DNA of 64,000 nt, taken from positions 496,001 through 560,000 of the forward strand of contig NZ_FNCZ01000001.1 of NCBI RefSeq assembly GCF_900099995.1, read 5' to 3'. The notes below the pieces were generated by a model. It searched no databases, was not told the DNA's origin, and worked only from the letters and a program-made list of their open reading frames with translations. Source of the stretch: Winogradskyella thalassocola (GTDB lineage Bacteria; Bacteroidota; Bacteroidia; Flavobacteriales; Flavobacteriaceae). Position numbers and translations under genes: made by a program. Shown here in pieces: positions 25,901 through 33,314 of this stretch (its first letter is position 1; every line of letters starts with the position of its first letter).

Positions 25901-26211
25901 CCTAAATAGACATTATTACCGTTTACTTTTAAAATAACATTAGAAATATCATTAGTACCATCAGTAGTGATTTCAAAACTTAACTCCGTACCATCTGGAG
26001 TAGCTGAAACTGAGCTAGTACTAATACCATAAATGGAAACAGTTGAAGAGTTTGTAAATCCAGAACCGACTAAGGTAACTACACTGCTCTTAGTAACTCG
26101 AGTAGGAAAAACGTCACTAATAATTATTTGAGCATAAAAAGACATGCTTAACAACAACATAAACGTAGTCATTGCTTTTTTAGATGAAACGAAAGATAAA
26201 ATTGGATTCAT
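22918..26211 (-). CDS. Large secreted protein with IPT/TIG and type IX sorting domains (paralogue 2)
   Basis: A 1097-residue paralogue of the downstream gene with the same order: signal peptide (to about residue 28, SMSFYAQ), IPT/TIG-like domain (SDVFPTRVTKSSVVTLVGSG), the shared region with HELIGFTYDGVTYSTGVDNA, and an Ig-like part. Then come GTPYYWNGTDW and VGCDCRVTSGSNVVIPEGKT, and a C-terminal sorting domain ending VVTKKLIN. Blocks such as GKDRLYDAY and NLRTSPYTFTGEAG align directly with GKDRLFDAY and DLRTSPYAFSGVQG in paralogue 1. ATG 26211 is taken; an internal ATG at 26172 is also possible. The function is unknown. Confidence 0.82.
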   Translation of the reverse strand: MNPILSFVSSKKAMTTFMLLLSMSFYAQIIISDVFPTRVTKSSVVTLVGSGFTNSSTVSIYGISTSSVSATPDGTELSFEITTDGTNDISNVILKVNGNNVYLGSNASENLVKIDYVGAKLKRNDRSDGSQSFEHVTEIFTNWNHNGQGYWRSSSYVYRDKSTYPNDYHELIGFTYDGVTYSTGVDNALLSTINGLNISNEVFKAYSTNGITGTINSGANFIATADLVDGVVNEGTVITSDDVADLTVFQVMIDGKNGLELGTGVTNYNQTASIRFFSGNGQVGAINDGIPDLLITQIADSGSWDTYYYADDRGNVIGTPIKLFLNNGHNNQGRWQLDLYKLPSGADINTAVPQSRTYDKNEDRLIKLIALNLEDFDLDASNIDSVKNINSVAGGSADMAFIAYNQSAFDIKAPIAAPLLPQFVCKADGTTDITFNVNAGIDDGFGGITDPPVGETDLELKYKWRKYNSEISDETNESFTISGVKLEDLATYKIEISNDNGGTIILPVTLSEGGTPYYWNGTDWSSPYGAVEEKERGLVYTGDYTTQSEDLVGCDCRVTSGSNVVIPEGKTMLIYNEITVEPEVLEVKQLDEFGNVEKDVEGNDIILVNHLPAATFTLEDDASLVQINDVENSGEITVKRTLRDEEVKQYDYIYWSSPVEDFNISEISNTPTYQWNVNAGNNGSGNGDWESASNAIMTPGEGYIVRVANNQVSGFTTEFYGAPNNGPFSIDVYKSPNYLAMNYHDSSWNLIGNPYPSAIDAEKFLTANSDLEGRVDIWTHDTYVFDTGATNPFYDNFGVNYGNQYITYNALGTSTPSTFNGDIASGQAFFVRVDNAAPNTTSVNFTNAMRHNNFVSYDNSDFFRNTEDTAVATEKQLVWLSLSDENNGAISTLIGYAEGATDGKDRLYDAYTNNEGFNLYSLISDDEKLVIQGLPLPFVNSNTVPLGMELVQSGIYKIAIGKVEGSLFEAQEQAIYLEDTYTGVIHNLRTSPYTFTGEAGVFDDRFVLRYTPSITLSVNEISASNTFAYISDAMFYVKSSKAIETVEVFDMNGKQIVNYTVKDNTNSFSTQFAFANGIYIANIKLDNGSVVTKKLIN

Positions 26212-26578
26212 AGGTTATTTTTATAATTAATCTTTTGAATCGATAGATACAACTAAGTTTAGTGATACATATCTATTCAGCGTAAATTTGGGTTTAACAC
26301 TGCAAAAATGAGACAGTTTAAATGAGATTTAAAAAAAATTAGTTGATTTGCAGATAATTTCCTTTCAAACACACTATTTCAAATCGTAATTCACACAAAG
26401 AAAATATTTTACAATAAAAACAAATAAAGTATTCAGCGTCTATTTTTATGGTTATTTCTAAATTATCAGTTAATTTTTAGCAAAAAAATTAAGTCTCTTG
26501 TTAATAATACATAACAAGTGATAATTATGTTATCATATAATCTAAGATTAGTCTATTACTTCTAAAATTTTGCTAAAA
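26212..26578. other. 367-base intergenic region upstream of the large secreted-protein genes
   Basis: No supported ORF. CTTGTTA (26497-26503) pairs with TAACAAG (26512-26518), and T-rich sequence follows on the minus strand (26481-26488), so this may be a weak dprA terminator. The rest is AT-rich and presumably carries the promoter of the gene that starts at 26211; I see no clean TAnnTTTG there. Confidence 0.4.
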
Positions 26579-27682
26579 CTAAATTGCTTCAAATAACTTA
26601 CCTGGTAAAGGTCTTACAACTCCCTTTAATTCCATATTAAGTAAAAGCCCAGCTAGTTTATAAGTTGGCATTTCGCATCGTAAGGCAATAACATCGAGCA
26701 TTGTTTTATTATGCTCTTTTAGAAAATTATATATGATTTTTTCATCGGGTTCTAACTCTACAAATAGTTGTTGCTGCACCGCTGGTTTTTTATCTGATTC
26801 CAATTCCCAATTTAACATATAAGGCACATCTAACGGATTGGATAATAAATGAGCTTTCTGAAATTTTATCAAATTATTACAACCTATACTTTGGCTGTCT
26901 GTGGTTCTTCCTGGTACAGCAAAAACTTCTCTATTATAAGAATTTGCTATATCGGCAGTAACTAAACTACCTCCTTTTTCTGCAGATTCTATAACGATAG
27001 TTGCTTCGCTTAATCCTGCAATAATGCGGTTTCGTTTTAAAAAATTATTTCTATCAAAAGCATCCGAACTCCAAAAATCAGTGTAAAAACCACCATGATT
27101 TTCAATATCTGCCACGTACTTCTTGTGCACTTTAGGATAAATCTGGTTAAGGCCATGGGCTAAACACCCTATGGTTTGCAAATTGTGTTTTACTGCAGCC
27201 CGTTGGGCTGTGATATCTGTTCCGTAAGCAAAACCAGAAACAATTATTGGGTTAAAGGGAGACAAGGCTTCAACTAGTTTTTCACAAAAGGCGATTCCAC
27301 TTGTGGTAATTTTGCGAGCCCCAACAATACTTATAATGCGCTGTTGCTTCAAATTAATATTTCCAGATTGGAATAATACAATCGGGCCATCAATACAATG
27401 TTTTAAGCGTTCTGGATAAGTGTCTTCTGCAAAATAATGGGAGATGATGTTGTTATCTTTAATAAACCTTAATTCTTGTTCGGCTTCTTCGAGATGTATT
27501 TTATCAAAAAGACCTTGAATGGTTATTGATCCAATACCATCAATTTTTAAAATCTTTGATTTCTTTTCTTTTAAAACCGCTTCAGCAGATCCGCAATGAT
27601 TGATAAGCTTTTTAGCAGTTGTAGCTCCAATTTTTGGAACATGCTGTAAGGCTAAAGCATAAATAAGTTGTTGATCTGTCAT
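26579..27682 (-). CDS. dprA: DNA-processing protein DprA
   Basis: Cytoplasmic single-strand DNA-binding protein that protects incoming DNA and loads RecA during natural transformation. The 367 residues have an N-terminal helix-hairpin-helix/SAM-like part (about 1-70) and a Rossmann-like core with SIVGARKITTSGIAF, SGFAYGTDITAQRAA, KRNRIIAGLSEATIVIESAE and GGSLVTADIAN. The C-terminal winged-helix-like tail is about 70 residues (DEKIIYNFLKEHNKTMLDVI). The length and motif order are normal for the family. It is divergent from the HU-SPOR gene. Its presence alone does not prove competence. Confidence 0.94.
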   Translation of the reverse strand: MTDQQLIYALALQHVPKIGATTAKKLINHCGSAEAVLKEKKSKILKIDGIGSITIQGLFDKIHLEEAEQELRFIKDNNIISHYFAEDTYPERLKHCIDGPIVLFQSGNINLKQQRIISIVGARKITTSGIAFCEKLVEALSPFNPIIVSGFAYGTDITAQRAAVKHNLQTIGCLAHGLNQIYPKVHKKYVADIENHGGFYTDFWSSDAFDRNNFLKRNRIIAGLSEATIVIESAEKGGSLVTADIANSYNREVFAVPGRTTDSQSIGCNNLIKFQKAHLLSNPLDVPYMLNWELESDKKPAVQQQLFVELEPDEKIIYNFLKEHNKTMLDVIALRCEMPTYKLAGLLLNMELKGVVRPLPGKLFEAI

Positions 27683-27931
27683 TGAATACTCAGTACTTAA
27701 GAAAAGTAATCATCTATACACGAATATAATTATTTAATTCTGAATGGATTTGAAATCATCTTAAATAGAAATTGTGATGGCTACTATTTGATATAGTCTA
27801 ATTAAAAAAAATAATATTATTTCATAAAAAAAATGCATTACGAATTCCTAGCAAATCAAACACATAGAAAAATATTCAATTTGATGTTAATAAATAAACG
27901 GTACTTCACTTCTTTCAGAAACAAAAATTTT

Positions 27932-27939
27932 TAACTTTG
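27932..27939 (+). promoter_or_regulatory. -7 element directly before the HU-SPOR gene
   Basis: TAACTTTG ends 7 bases before the ATG at 27947, so the mRNA would be leaderless or nearly so. Confidence 0.55.
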
Positions 27940-27946
27940 CCTTAAT

Positions 27947-28882
27947 ATGCAGTTAGAGACTTACATTAGCGACCTTTTATACCGTTACGATTGTGTTACA
28001 GTTCCAGAATTCGGAGCTTTCTTAACACGTCGTGTTTCGGCAAAAATACACGAATCCACACATACGTTTTATCCTCCAAAAAAGGCTTTGTCTTTTAACG
28101 AGCAATTACAACAAAATGATGGCTTATTAGCTAATTATATCGCTGAGGTTGAAAAAATACCATATACAACAGCTTTAAATAAAATCTCTAAGCAGATAAA
28201 GTCTATTAAATCGTATTTGGTTGAAGGGGAAACTATTCAATTTAAAAATATTGGTGAGTTAGTTTTAAATGCTGATGGAAAGATTCAATTTGATCCATCT
28301 AGTCATATCAATTACTTAACTGATGCTTTCGGTTTATCTCATTTTTCATCTTCGGACATTACGCGCGAAGTTTATAAAGAAACCGTTGAAGTTATTGAAG
28401 AGACCGCACCTATCACATTAACCCCAGAAAAACGTTCTAACCGTAACTGGTTAAAATATGCAGCAACAGCTGTTATACTTTTAGGTTTAGGTGGCTTTGG
28501 CGCTGTAACTTACTACAACAATACAATTGAAAATCACAACCAATTAGCACAAGAGCAAGCCAATGAGCAGCTCGATGCTAAAGTGCAAGAAGCAACTTTC
28601 ATCATTAGTCCATTACCTGCTGCGACACTATCTGTAGAAAAACAAAGTGGTAATTACCACATTGTTGCTGGTGCATTTAGAGTAGAAGCTAATTCTGAAA
28701 AGAAGGTAAATCAACTTAGAGCACAAGGATTTAAAGCACGTCAAATTGGTGCAAACCGTTATGGACTGCATGAAGTGGTTTATGGAAGTTTTGAAACCAG
28801 AGCTGAAGCACAAACTGAACTTTTCAAGATTCGTAAGGAGCATAATCGTGATGCGTGGTTGTTGATTAAGAAACTTAAGTAA
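27947..28882 (+). CDS. HU-like (CCDC81-type) domain plus SPOR domain membrane protein
   Basis: A 311-residue protein that joins a DNA-binding-type fold to a peptidoglycan-binding fold. The N-terminal 140 residues match the tandem HU-like layout of the Bacteroidota CCDC81-type family (TVPEFGAFLTRRVSAKIHES, AFGLSHFSSSDITREVYKE). One membrane helix is at about 169-189 (AATAVILLGLGGFGAVTYY). The C-terminal SPOR domain is at about 228-311 (YHIVAGAFRVEANSEKKVNQ, EVVYGSFETRAEAQ); SPOR domains bind denuded septal glycan. This topology would put the HU-like part in the cytoplasm and SPOR in the periplasm. A link between nucleoid and division site is inference. Confidence 0.85.
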   Translation: MQLETYISDLLYRYDCVTVPEFGAFLTRRVSAKIHESTHTFYPPKKALSFNEQLQQNDGLLANYIAEVEKIPYTTALNKISKQIKSIKSYLVEGETIQFKNIGELVLNADGKIQFDPSSHINYLTDAFGLSHFSSSDITREVYKETVEVIEETAPITLTPEKRSNRNWLKYAATAVILLGLGGFGAVTYYNNTIENHNQLAQEQANEQLDAKVQEATFIISPLPAATLSVEKQSGNYHIVAGAFRVEANSEKKVNQLRAQGFKARQIGANRYGLHEVVYGSFETRAEAQTELFKIRKEHNRDAWLLIKKLK

Positions 28883-28977
28883 TAATTCTCTGATTAGACT
28901 CTAGCTGTTTTTGACTAGGTTTTTTTTCACTTTTTACTTTTTACTTATAATAATACTCCTCCATCCTAAATTCGCTC

Positions 28978-28985
28978 TATCTTTG
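28978..28985 (+). promoter_or_regulatory. -7 element before the thioesterase gene
   Basis: TATCTTTG, an exact TAnnTTTG match, 19 bases before the ATG. Confidence 0.6.
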
Positions 28986-29003
28986 CACAAATTTTAATAT
29001 TCT

Positions 29004-29513
29004 ATGGCATCTAGAACCGCATTTCAATCTAAAACCATTGTTACAGATTTGGTATTGCCAAGCGAAACTAATCCTATCAATAACTTATTTGGTGGCGAAC
29101 TATTAGCTCGTATGGATAGAGCTGCTAGTATTTCTGCTAGACGACACTCTAGACGTATTGTCGTAACAGCATCTGTAAATCACGTGGCTTTTAACAGAGC
29201 TATTCCATTAGGAAGTGTTGTAATGATTGAAGCTAAAGTATCTCGTGCATTTTCGTCTTCTATGGAAGTGTATATGGATGTTTGGATTGAAGATAGAGAA
29301 TCTGGTGACCGTGTTAAAGCTAATGAGGCAATTTACACCTTTGTTGCAGTAGATGAAACGGGGCGACCTGTAAAAGTCCCTGAGCTCGTACCTGAAACTG
29401 AATTAGAAATCCAACGTTTTGATGCCGCTTTACGTCGTAAGCAATTAAGTTTACTTTTAGCTGGTAAAATGAAACCTTCTGAAGCTACTGAGTTAAAGGC
29501 GCTTTTTGAGTAG
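29004..29513 (+). CDS. Acyl-CoA thioesterase, hotdog fold (YciA/BACH type)
   Basis: Cytoplasmic thioesterase that hydrolyses acyl-CoA to free acid and CoA. The 169 residues form one hotdog domain with the family sequence NNLFGGELLARMDRAASISA near residues 27-46; its Asp is the likely catalytic acid. RIVVTASVNHVAFNRAIPLG follows, then AIYTFVAVDETGRP. The last 30 residues are a helical tail. It is monocistronic with a clear promoter, and its stop is 9 bases from the stop of the convergent EnvC-like gene. The chain-length preference cannot be read. Confidence 0.9.
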   Translation: MASRTAFQSKTIVTDLVLPSETNPINNLFGGELLARMDRAASISARRHSRRIVVTASVNHVAFNRAIPLGSVVMIEAKVSRAFSSSMEVYMDVWIEDRESGDRVKANEAIYTFVAVDETGRPVKVPELVPETELEIQRFDAALRRKQLSLLLAGKMKPSEATELKALFE

Positions 29514-29522
29514 TACTTTAAT

Positions 29523-30746
29523 TTACTGTCTGGCTAACCAAGATTCTGGATTCAATTTTATATCATTTTTATAGATTCTAAAATCTAGAAGGGTTTCTCC
29601 TGTTATTTTATTACTAAACACTTCACCTATAACTTGACCTGTTGTAATTTTATCTCCTTTTTTTACGTAAAGTTTTCCAAGGTTATGGTAAATCGTTAAA
29701 TAATCTCCATGCCTTATTAAGATCGTTGGATTTCCTCTTTTCATAACATGAATCGAAGATACGACTCCATTAAAAACCGCTCTGACTTCGGCATTTTTCT
29801 CTGTTGCTATTTTTACACCAGAATGATTAACTTCAACTGAACTATCCGTTAAAGAACGCGTTTTACCAAATTTTCCTTTAATAACACCTCTTGTTACTGG
29901 CCAACCTAACTTTCCTTTGTTAGCCGCAAAACTAGATGCTAGTTTTTTTGCTTCAGGTGTTAACACAAATTTTCCGGTTGATGATTTTTTACCAACTTCT
30001 TTATTCGATGCCGCAATCGCTTCTGCAATTAATCGGTCGATTTCCTTATCTAATTGATCGGCTTCTTGCTTCTTTTGTTTAATTTGAGACGCAAATTTGC
30101 CCATATCAGACTTAATGGAAGCCATTAAAACCTCACGTTGTTTTAGCTCTCCTTCAAGTTCGCGTTTGGCAATTCTATTTTCCTCAACTAATTTTTGCTT
30201 ATCTTCTTTTTGTTTAGATAGTTGAATATTTAACTCTTGTAATTCCTTTGTTTTAAGTTTTATGGCTTCACCCTGCTCTTTCTGATAGTCTCGGTATTGC
30301 CTTATATATTGAAGTCGTTTATAAGCTTGTTGAAAATTGCTCGACGATAGTAAAAACATCACTTTACTTTGTTCAGACTTGCTTTTATAAGATTTTACAA
30401 CCATCGCAGAATAGTCGTCTTTTAATTCTTGTAATTGGGTTCTTAAACTCGTAATTTCTTGTTGATTCGTATTGATTTCTCGAGTCAATAAGTTGGCTTG
30501 TTCGTTAGTGATTCTGATTAAGTTTTTTCTAACGTTAACTTTATAATTAATGTCTTCAATAAGTGTAATTGCTGATTTTTCCTCTTTCTTTTTGGTAAAT
30601 AATAACGCATTAATTTGCTTAATCTCTCTTAACTTTTGCTGACGCTGAGCTTCTAACTCTTTTTGTTTGTCGCTTTGAGCAAAAAGTGAAAAACTGGACA
30701 TTAAAAGCCCAATTACTAAAATAATATAGAACCGATTTTTAGTCAT
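29523..30746 (-). CDS. EnvC-like murein hydrolase activator (coiled coil plus degenerate LytM domain)
   Basis: A 407-residue periplasmic protein. It has a signal peptide (to about residue 24, SLFAQ), a long coiled coil (about 25-245, Lys/Glu/Gln-rich), then a LytM/M23 domain (about 285-407). The zinc site is lost: the usual HxxxD position reads NHSGVKI and the usual HLHF position reads LLDFRI. As in EnvC/NlpD, it should therefore activate an amidase rather than cut peptidoglycan. It is the last gene of a leftward cluster and starts 1 base inside the preceding stop codon (TAATG overlap). Confidence 0.88.
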   Translation of the reverse strand: MTKNRFYIILVIGLLMSSFSLFAQSDKQKELEAQRQQKLREIKQINALLFTKKKEEKSAITLIEDINYKVNVRKNLIRITNEQANLLTREINTNQQEITSLRTQLQELKDDYSAMVVKSYKSKSEQSKVMFLLSSSNFQQAYKRLQYIRQYRDYQKEQGEAIKLKTKELQELNIQLSKQKEDKQKLVEENRIAKRELEGELKQREVLMASIKSDMGKFASQIKQKKQEADQLDKEIDRLIAEAIAASNKEVGKKSSTGKFVLTPEAKKLASSFAANKGKLGWPVTRGVIKGKFGKTRSLTDSSVEVNHSGVKIATEKNAEVRAVFNGVVSSIHVMKRGNPTILIRHGDYLTIYHNLGKLYVKKGDKITTGQVIGEVFSNKITGETLLDFRIYKNDIKLNPESWLARQ

Positions 30747-31540
30747 TATTTGATTTCAATTTCTTTATAGCCTGAAGGAATATTAAATGGGAAACGCACT
30801 TCATCATTCAAAGATACCGATTTAAACTCCATGGTAATAGCAACTTCGCTAGTATCTTCAACCGCAATTATTCTTATATTTTCTGGAATAATTTGCGTAT
30901 CGACTAGTTGATAAGATGAATAATCTACCTGAAGCATTCTTTTTTTCAACGCTTGTTGCATTTGCAGGCTATCCATCTTAAAATGCGAAGGGTTAATTAA
31001 ATAAAACAACTCTATCAACGCATTTTGATCTTTTGGACTTACAGCATACGAGTTATTATTAACCGAAACCTGATAAGGTTCATCATTAAGATCATAAATA
31101 GCTTGACCTAAAAGGATATTTTGGACTTTCATAAAATCGAGATCTATCCCTACAACATCACTTAATAGTTTATAGTCTCCATCAAAATATTCATTATCTA
31201 GTTTATTATAGAACTTCACTTTGTCTGGCGTAATCATCATACGCGCCATGCCTAATATGGACTCACTTAACCAAATAACCTTATCCTTTTTTATTCTAAG
31301 CGTAAAACTAGCACCTTGTGAACTGTTATTTTGAGAAATATCGATTTTCACTCTAGCCTTTAAAGTTTTAAAGTCAGTGTCTTTCTTTTGGTGCTGTTTA
31401 ATCACTTGTTTTGCCGTAATCTTATCACTAGCTTCTCCTGAAGCTATAACACGCTTAGTAGAATTACAACTGAAAGCAAATGTTATTAAAATAACACTTA
31501 GTGTCAATTTCAATTTTTTATATCCTTGAGGTAACTTCAT
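30746..31540 (-). CDS. DUF4292 lipoprotein
   Basis: A 264-residue lipoprotein with lipobox Cys25 (TFAFSC). The body is beta-rich with features of the DUF4292 family common in Bacteroidota (TLKARVKIDISQNNSSQGAS, DKVIWLSESILGMARMMITP, VKFYNKLDNEYFDGD). The fold resembles LolA/LolB-type lipoprotein carriers, so a role in outer-membrane lipoprotein handling is plausible but not shown. It lies between the TPR gene (3 bases upstream) and the EnvC-like gene (1-base overlap), in an order I know from other flavobacteria. Confidence 0.8.
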   Translation of the reverse strand: MKLPQGYKKLKLTLSVILITFAFSCNSTKRVIASGEASDKITAKQVIKQHQKKDTDFKTLKARVKIDISQNNSSQGASFTLRIKKDKVIWLSESILGMARMMITPDKVKFYNKLDNEYFDGDYKLLSDVVGIDLDFMKVQNILLGQAIYDLNDEPYQVSVNNNSYAVSPKDQNALIELFYLINPSHFKMDSLQMQQALKKRMLQVDYSSYQLVDTQIIPENIRIIAVEDTSEVAITMEFKSVSLNDEVRFPFNIPSGYKEIEIK

Positions 31541-31543
31541 TAA

Positions 31544-32905
31544 TTATTGGGCTTTTAAAGCTTTTGCCTTTTTAGCAAACGTTTCAGATTTACTAATATT
31601 ATTTAAGGTTTTGTAGGCAATGCTTAATTCGGAATAAAAATCAGCTTCCATACTGGGGTTATCTATTAAAAAATCTAATCCCATTTCTAAATTGTCAATG
31701 GCCTTTTTAGGTGCGCCCAAATTATTATTTGCCACAGCATTTACTAAATATAAAATAGGTTGTGCAGGATATAATTCTAAAGCGCGCTCACTGTCTGTTA
31801 CAACCGCATTGTAATCTTTTAAATCTAATTGAAGTAATAGGACGTCTTTTATTAATTTAAAGTCATTAGGGCTTTGTTTTAAAGCTTCTTTAAAGTTTGA
31901 AAGCGCCTTAGCTTTGTCTCCTGCCTTTAAATAATATTGACCTAAATCGCTATGCGTTTGTGCGTCTTTGTTACCATCTATAAGCGATGTAATATCAATT
32001 AAATCCGTTTCGTACTCAGGGTTTTTAGCCACAAAAGCCACAAAATCTTTAAGGACTTTGGCTTTAGCATCTGCATTTATCTCTGGACTTGTTAAAACTG
32101 TTTTTACAGAACCGATAGCATCATCCACCTTATTATCTTGAAGGTAAAACTTATATAACGCTAAATGCACAAATTTAGAATCTGGCTTTACTTTTAATAA
32201 ATTCTGAGCCGCTTTATAAGCATTTTTTTGATCGCCAGTTTGACTATATCTATAAATGAGTTTTAAGTGATTATCCTCATTACTCGGATTGTTTGCAATA
32301 CGTTGTTCTAAGTTTTCAATACGATCATCTGCATTGCCTGTGATACTATAAATATCGTTTCGCATCCCGTCCCTAGACTCACTCAAACCATATTCAGCAT
32401 CTAACTCATCTAATAAGTCTAAAGCCAGTTTGTACTTTTCTTCTCTTACATAAAGTGCTGCTAAATCTTCCTTATAATCTGGATGATATTTCACCAATTG
32501 CTTAATGGTCTTTAAGGCATTCTTAATGTCATCTTGTTGAAAATACACATCGTAAAGCTCATCTAAAAACCAAACATTATCTGGTTGCATGCTTATTGCT
32601 TTTTTTAAATTCTCTTCTGCTGCTCCAAAGTTTTTAAGCTTATTGTAGTTTTTTCCGAGTTCAAAATAGATGACTGGTTTTTTGCTATCGAGATTCAAAC
32701 ATTTTTGAAGGGCCTCTACAGCACGATCATAATTTTCAATGCCTTTTTGTTTTAAGGCTTCAAAGAAATGCTCTTGAAATTCATCTTCCACATTACCTAA
32801 ATCATCATCTGGTCGTTTGTTAAAATCGACTTGGGCATAGGTCGTCTGCGGAACGATTATCATTCCGAAGAGAAAAACCAATATCAAAATAGTCTTACTA
32901 TTCAC
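31544..32905 (-). CDS. Periplasmic tetratricopeptide repeat protein
   Basis: A 453-residue exported protein with signal peptide MNSKTILILVFLFGMIIVPQ and cleavage near TYAQ. Repeated 34-residue TPR units run almost end to end (AVEALQKCLNLDSKKPVIYF, AEENLKKAISMQPDNVWFLD, ALSNFKEALKQSPNDFKLIK). It is presumably a scaffold for an envelope complex. The gene overlaps the small monooxygenase-like gene upstream by 8 bases and is 3 bases from the DUF4292 gene, so these are co-translated. No enzymatic domain is seen. Confidence 0.85.
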   Translation of the reverse strand: MNSKTILILVFLFGMIIVPQTTYAQVDFNKRPDDDLGNVEDEFQEHFFEALKQKGIENYDRAVEALQKCLNLDSKKPVIYFELGKNYNKLKNFGAAEENLKKAISMQPDNVWFLDELYDVYFQQDDIKNALKTIKQLVKYHPDYKEDLAALYVREEKYKLALDLLDELDAEYGLSESRDGMRNDIYSITGNADDRIENLEQRIANNPSNEDNHLKLIYRYSQTGDQKNAYKAAQNLLKVKPDSKFVHLALYKFYLQDNKVDDAIGSVKTVLTSPEINADAKAKVLKDFVAFVAKNPEYETDLIDITSLIDGNKDAQTHSDLGQYYLKAGDKAKALSNFKEALKQSPNDFKLIKDVLLLQLDLKDYNAVVTDSERALELYPAQPILYLVNAVANNNLGAPKKAIDNLEMGLDFLIDNPSMEADFYSELSIAYKTLNNISKSETFAKKAKALKAQ

Positions 32906-33212
32906 TTTGTTGTTGCTTTAACAAGTCTTCAATCATTTCAAATTTTTCTAACACTTCAAATTTTTCACAAGACGCCTTCATTGTATCTCTAAAATGATTG
33001 GCGTCTTCTGGTAAATTTCCACCAGCATTATCAAACGTATTTTTATCAGGCCATTGTGCATAAGCAAAGAAGTTTAACGTATCCTTTTTATGTAATCGAG
33101 ACCCTAAACTTCCTTCGTATTTGTAAATCAATGATGTTAACCCTTTCCAAGCTTCAATAAATTTTTGTTCTTGATTGGGTTTTATTATAATGGTGTACAA
33201 TACGATATACAT
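32898..33212 (-). CDS. Antibiotic biosynthesis monooxygenase (ABM)-like dimeric alpha-beta barrel protein
   Basis: A 104-residue protein of ferredoxin-like ABM type: YIVLYTIIIKPNQEQKFIEA, a central EGSLGSRLHKKDTLNFFAYA, and AQWPDKNTF. The biological role of such proteins ranges from quinone oxidation to heme handling and cannot be told here. I chose ATG 33212 over 33290: the longer form adds 26 hydrophobic residues that do not belong to the fold, and a good -7 element lies at 33252-33259, inside that extension. Confidence 0.75.
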   Translation of the reverse strand: MYIVLYTIIIKPNQEQKFIEAWKGLTSLIYKYEGSLGSRLHKKDTLNFFAYAQWPDKNTFDNAGGNLPEDANHFRDTMKASCEKFEVLEKFEMIEDLLKQQQSE

Positions 33213-33251
33213 TATTACCTGATTTAATAGATATCTTTCAAAAGTTATTCC

Positions 33252-33259
33252 AAAAATAA
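33252..33259 (-). promoter_or_regulatory. -7 element before the ABM-like gene
   Basis: TATTTTTG on the minus strand, 40 bases before ATG 33212. It would also drive the TPR, DUF4292 and EnvC-like genes. Confidence 0.55.
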
Positions 33260-33294
33260 GGTTCAAAATAAAATTTGAACTAAAAATCATGAGA

Positions 33295-33314
33295 TTCCTG
33301 CCTACGCAGGAATT
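33295..33314. repeat. Hairpin repeat (family C) after the nucleotidyltransferase gene
   Basis: ATTCCTGC-CTAC-GCAGGAAT, a perfect 8-bp stem directly next to the nucleotidyltransferase stop codon at 33315. It has the same core as the trpS leader hairpin. Confidence 0.65.

Noticed and set aside
28890..28930. CTAG...CTAG plus T-run after the HU-SPOR gene as a terminator
   Set aside because: The stem is only 4 bp, too short to support despite the T-run.
29523..30746. Active M23 endopeptidase
   Set aside because: The zinc ligands at the HxxxD and HxH positions are replaced, so an EnvC-like activator fits better.
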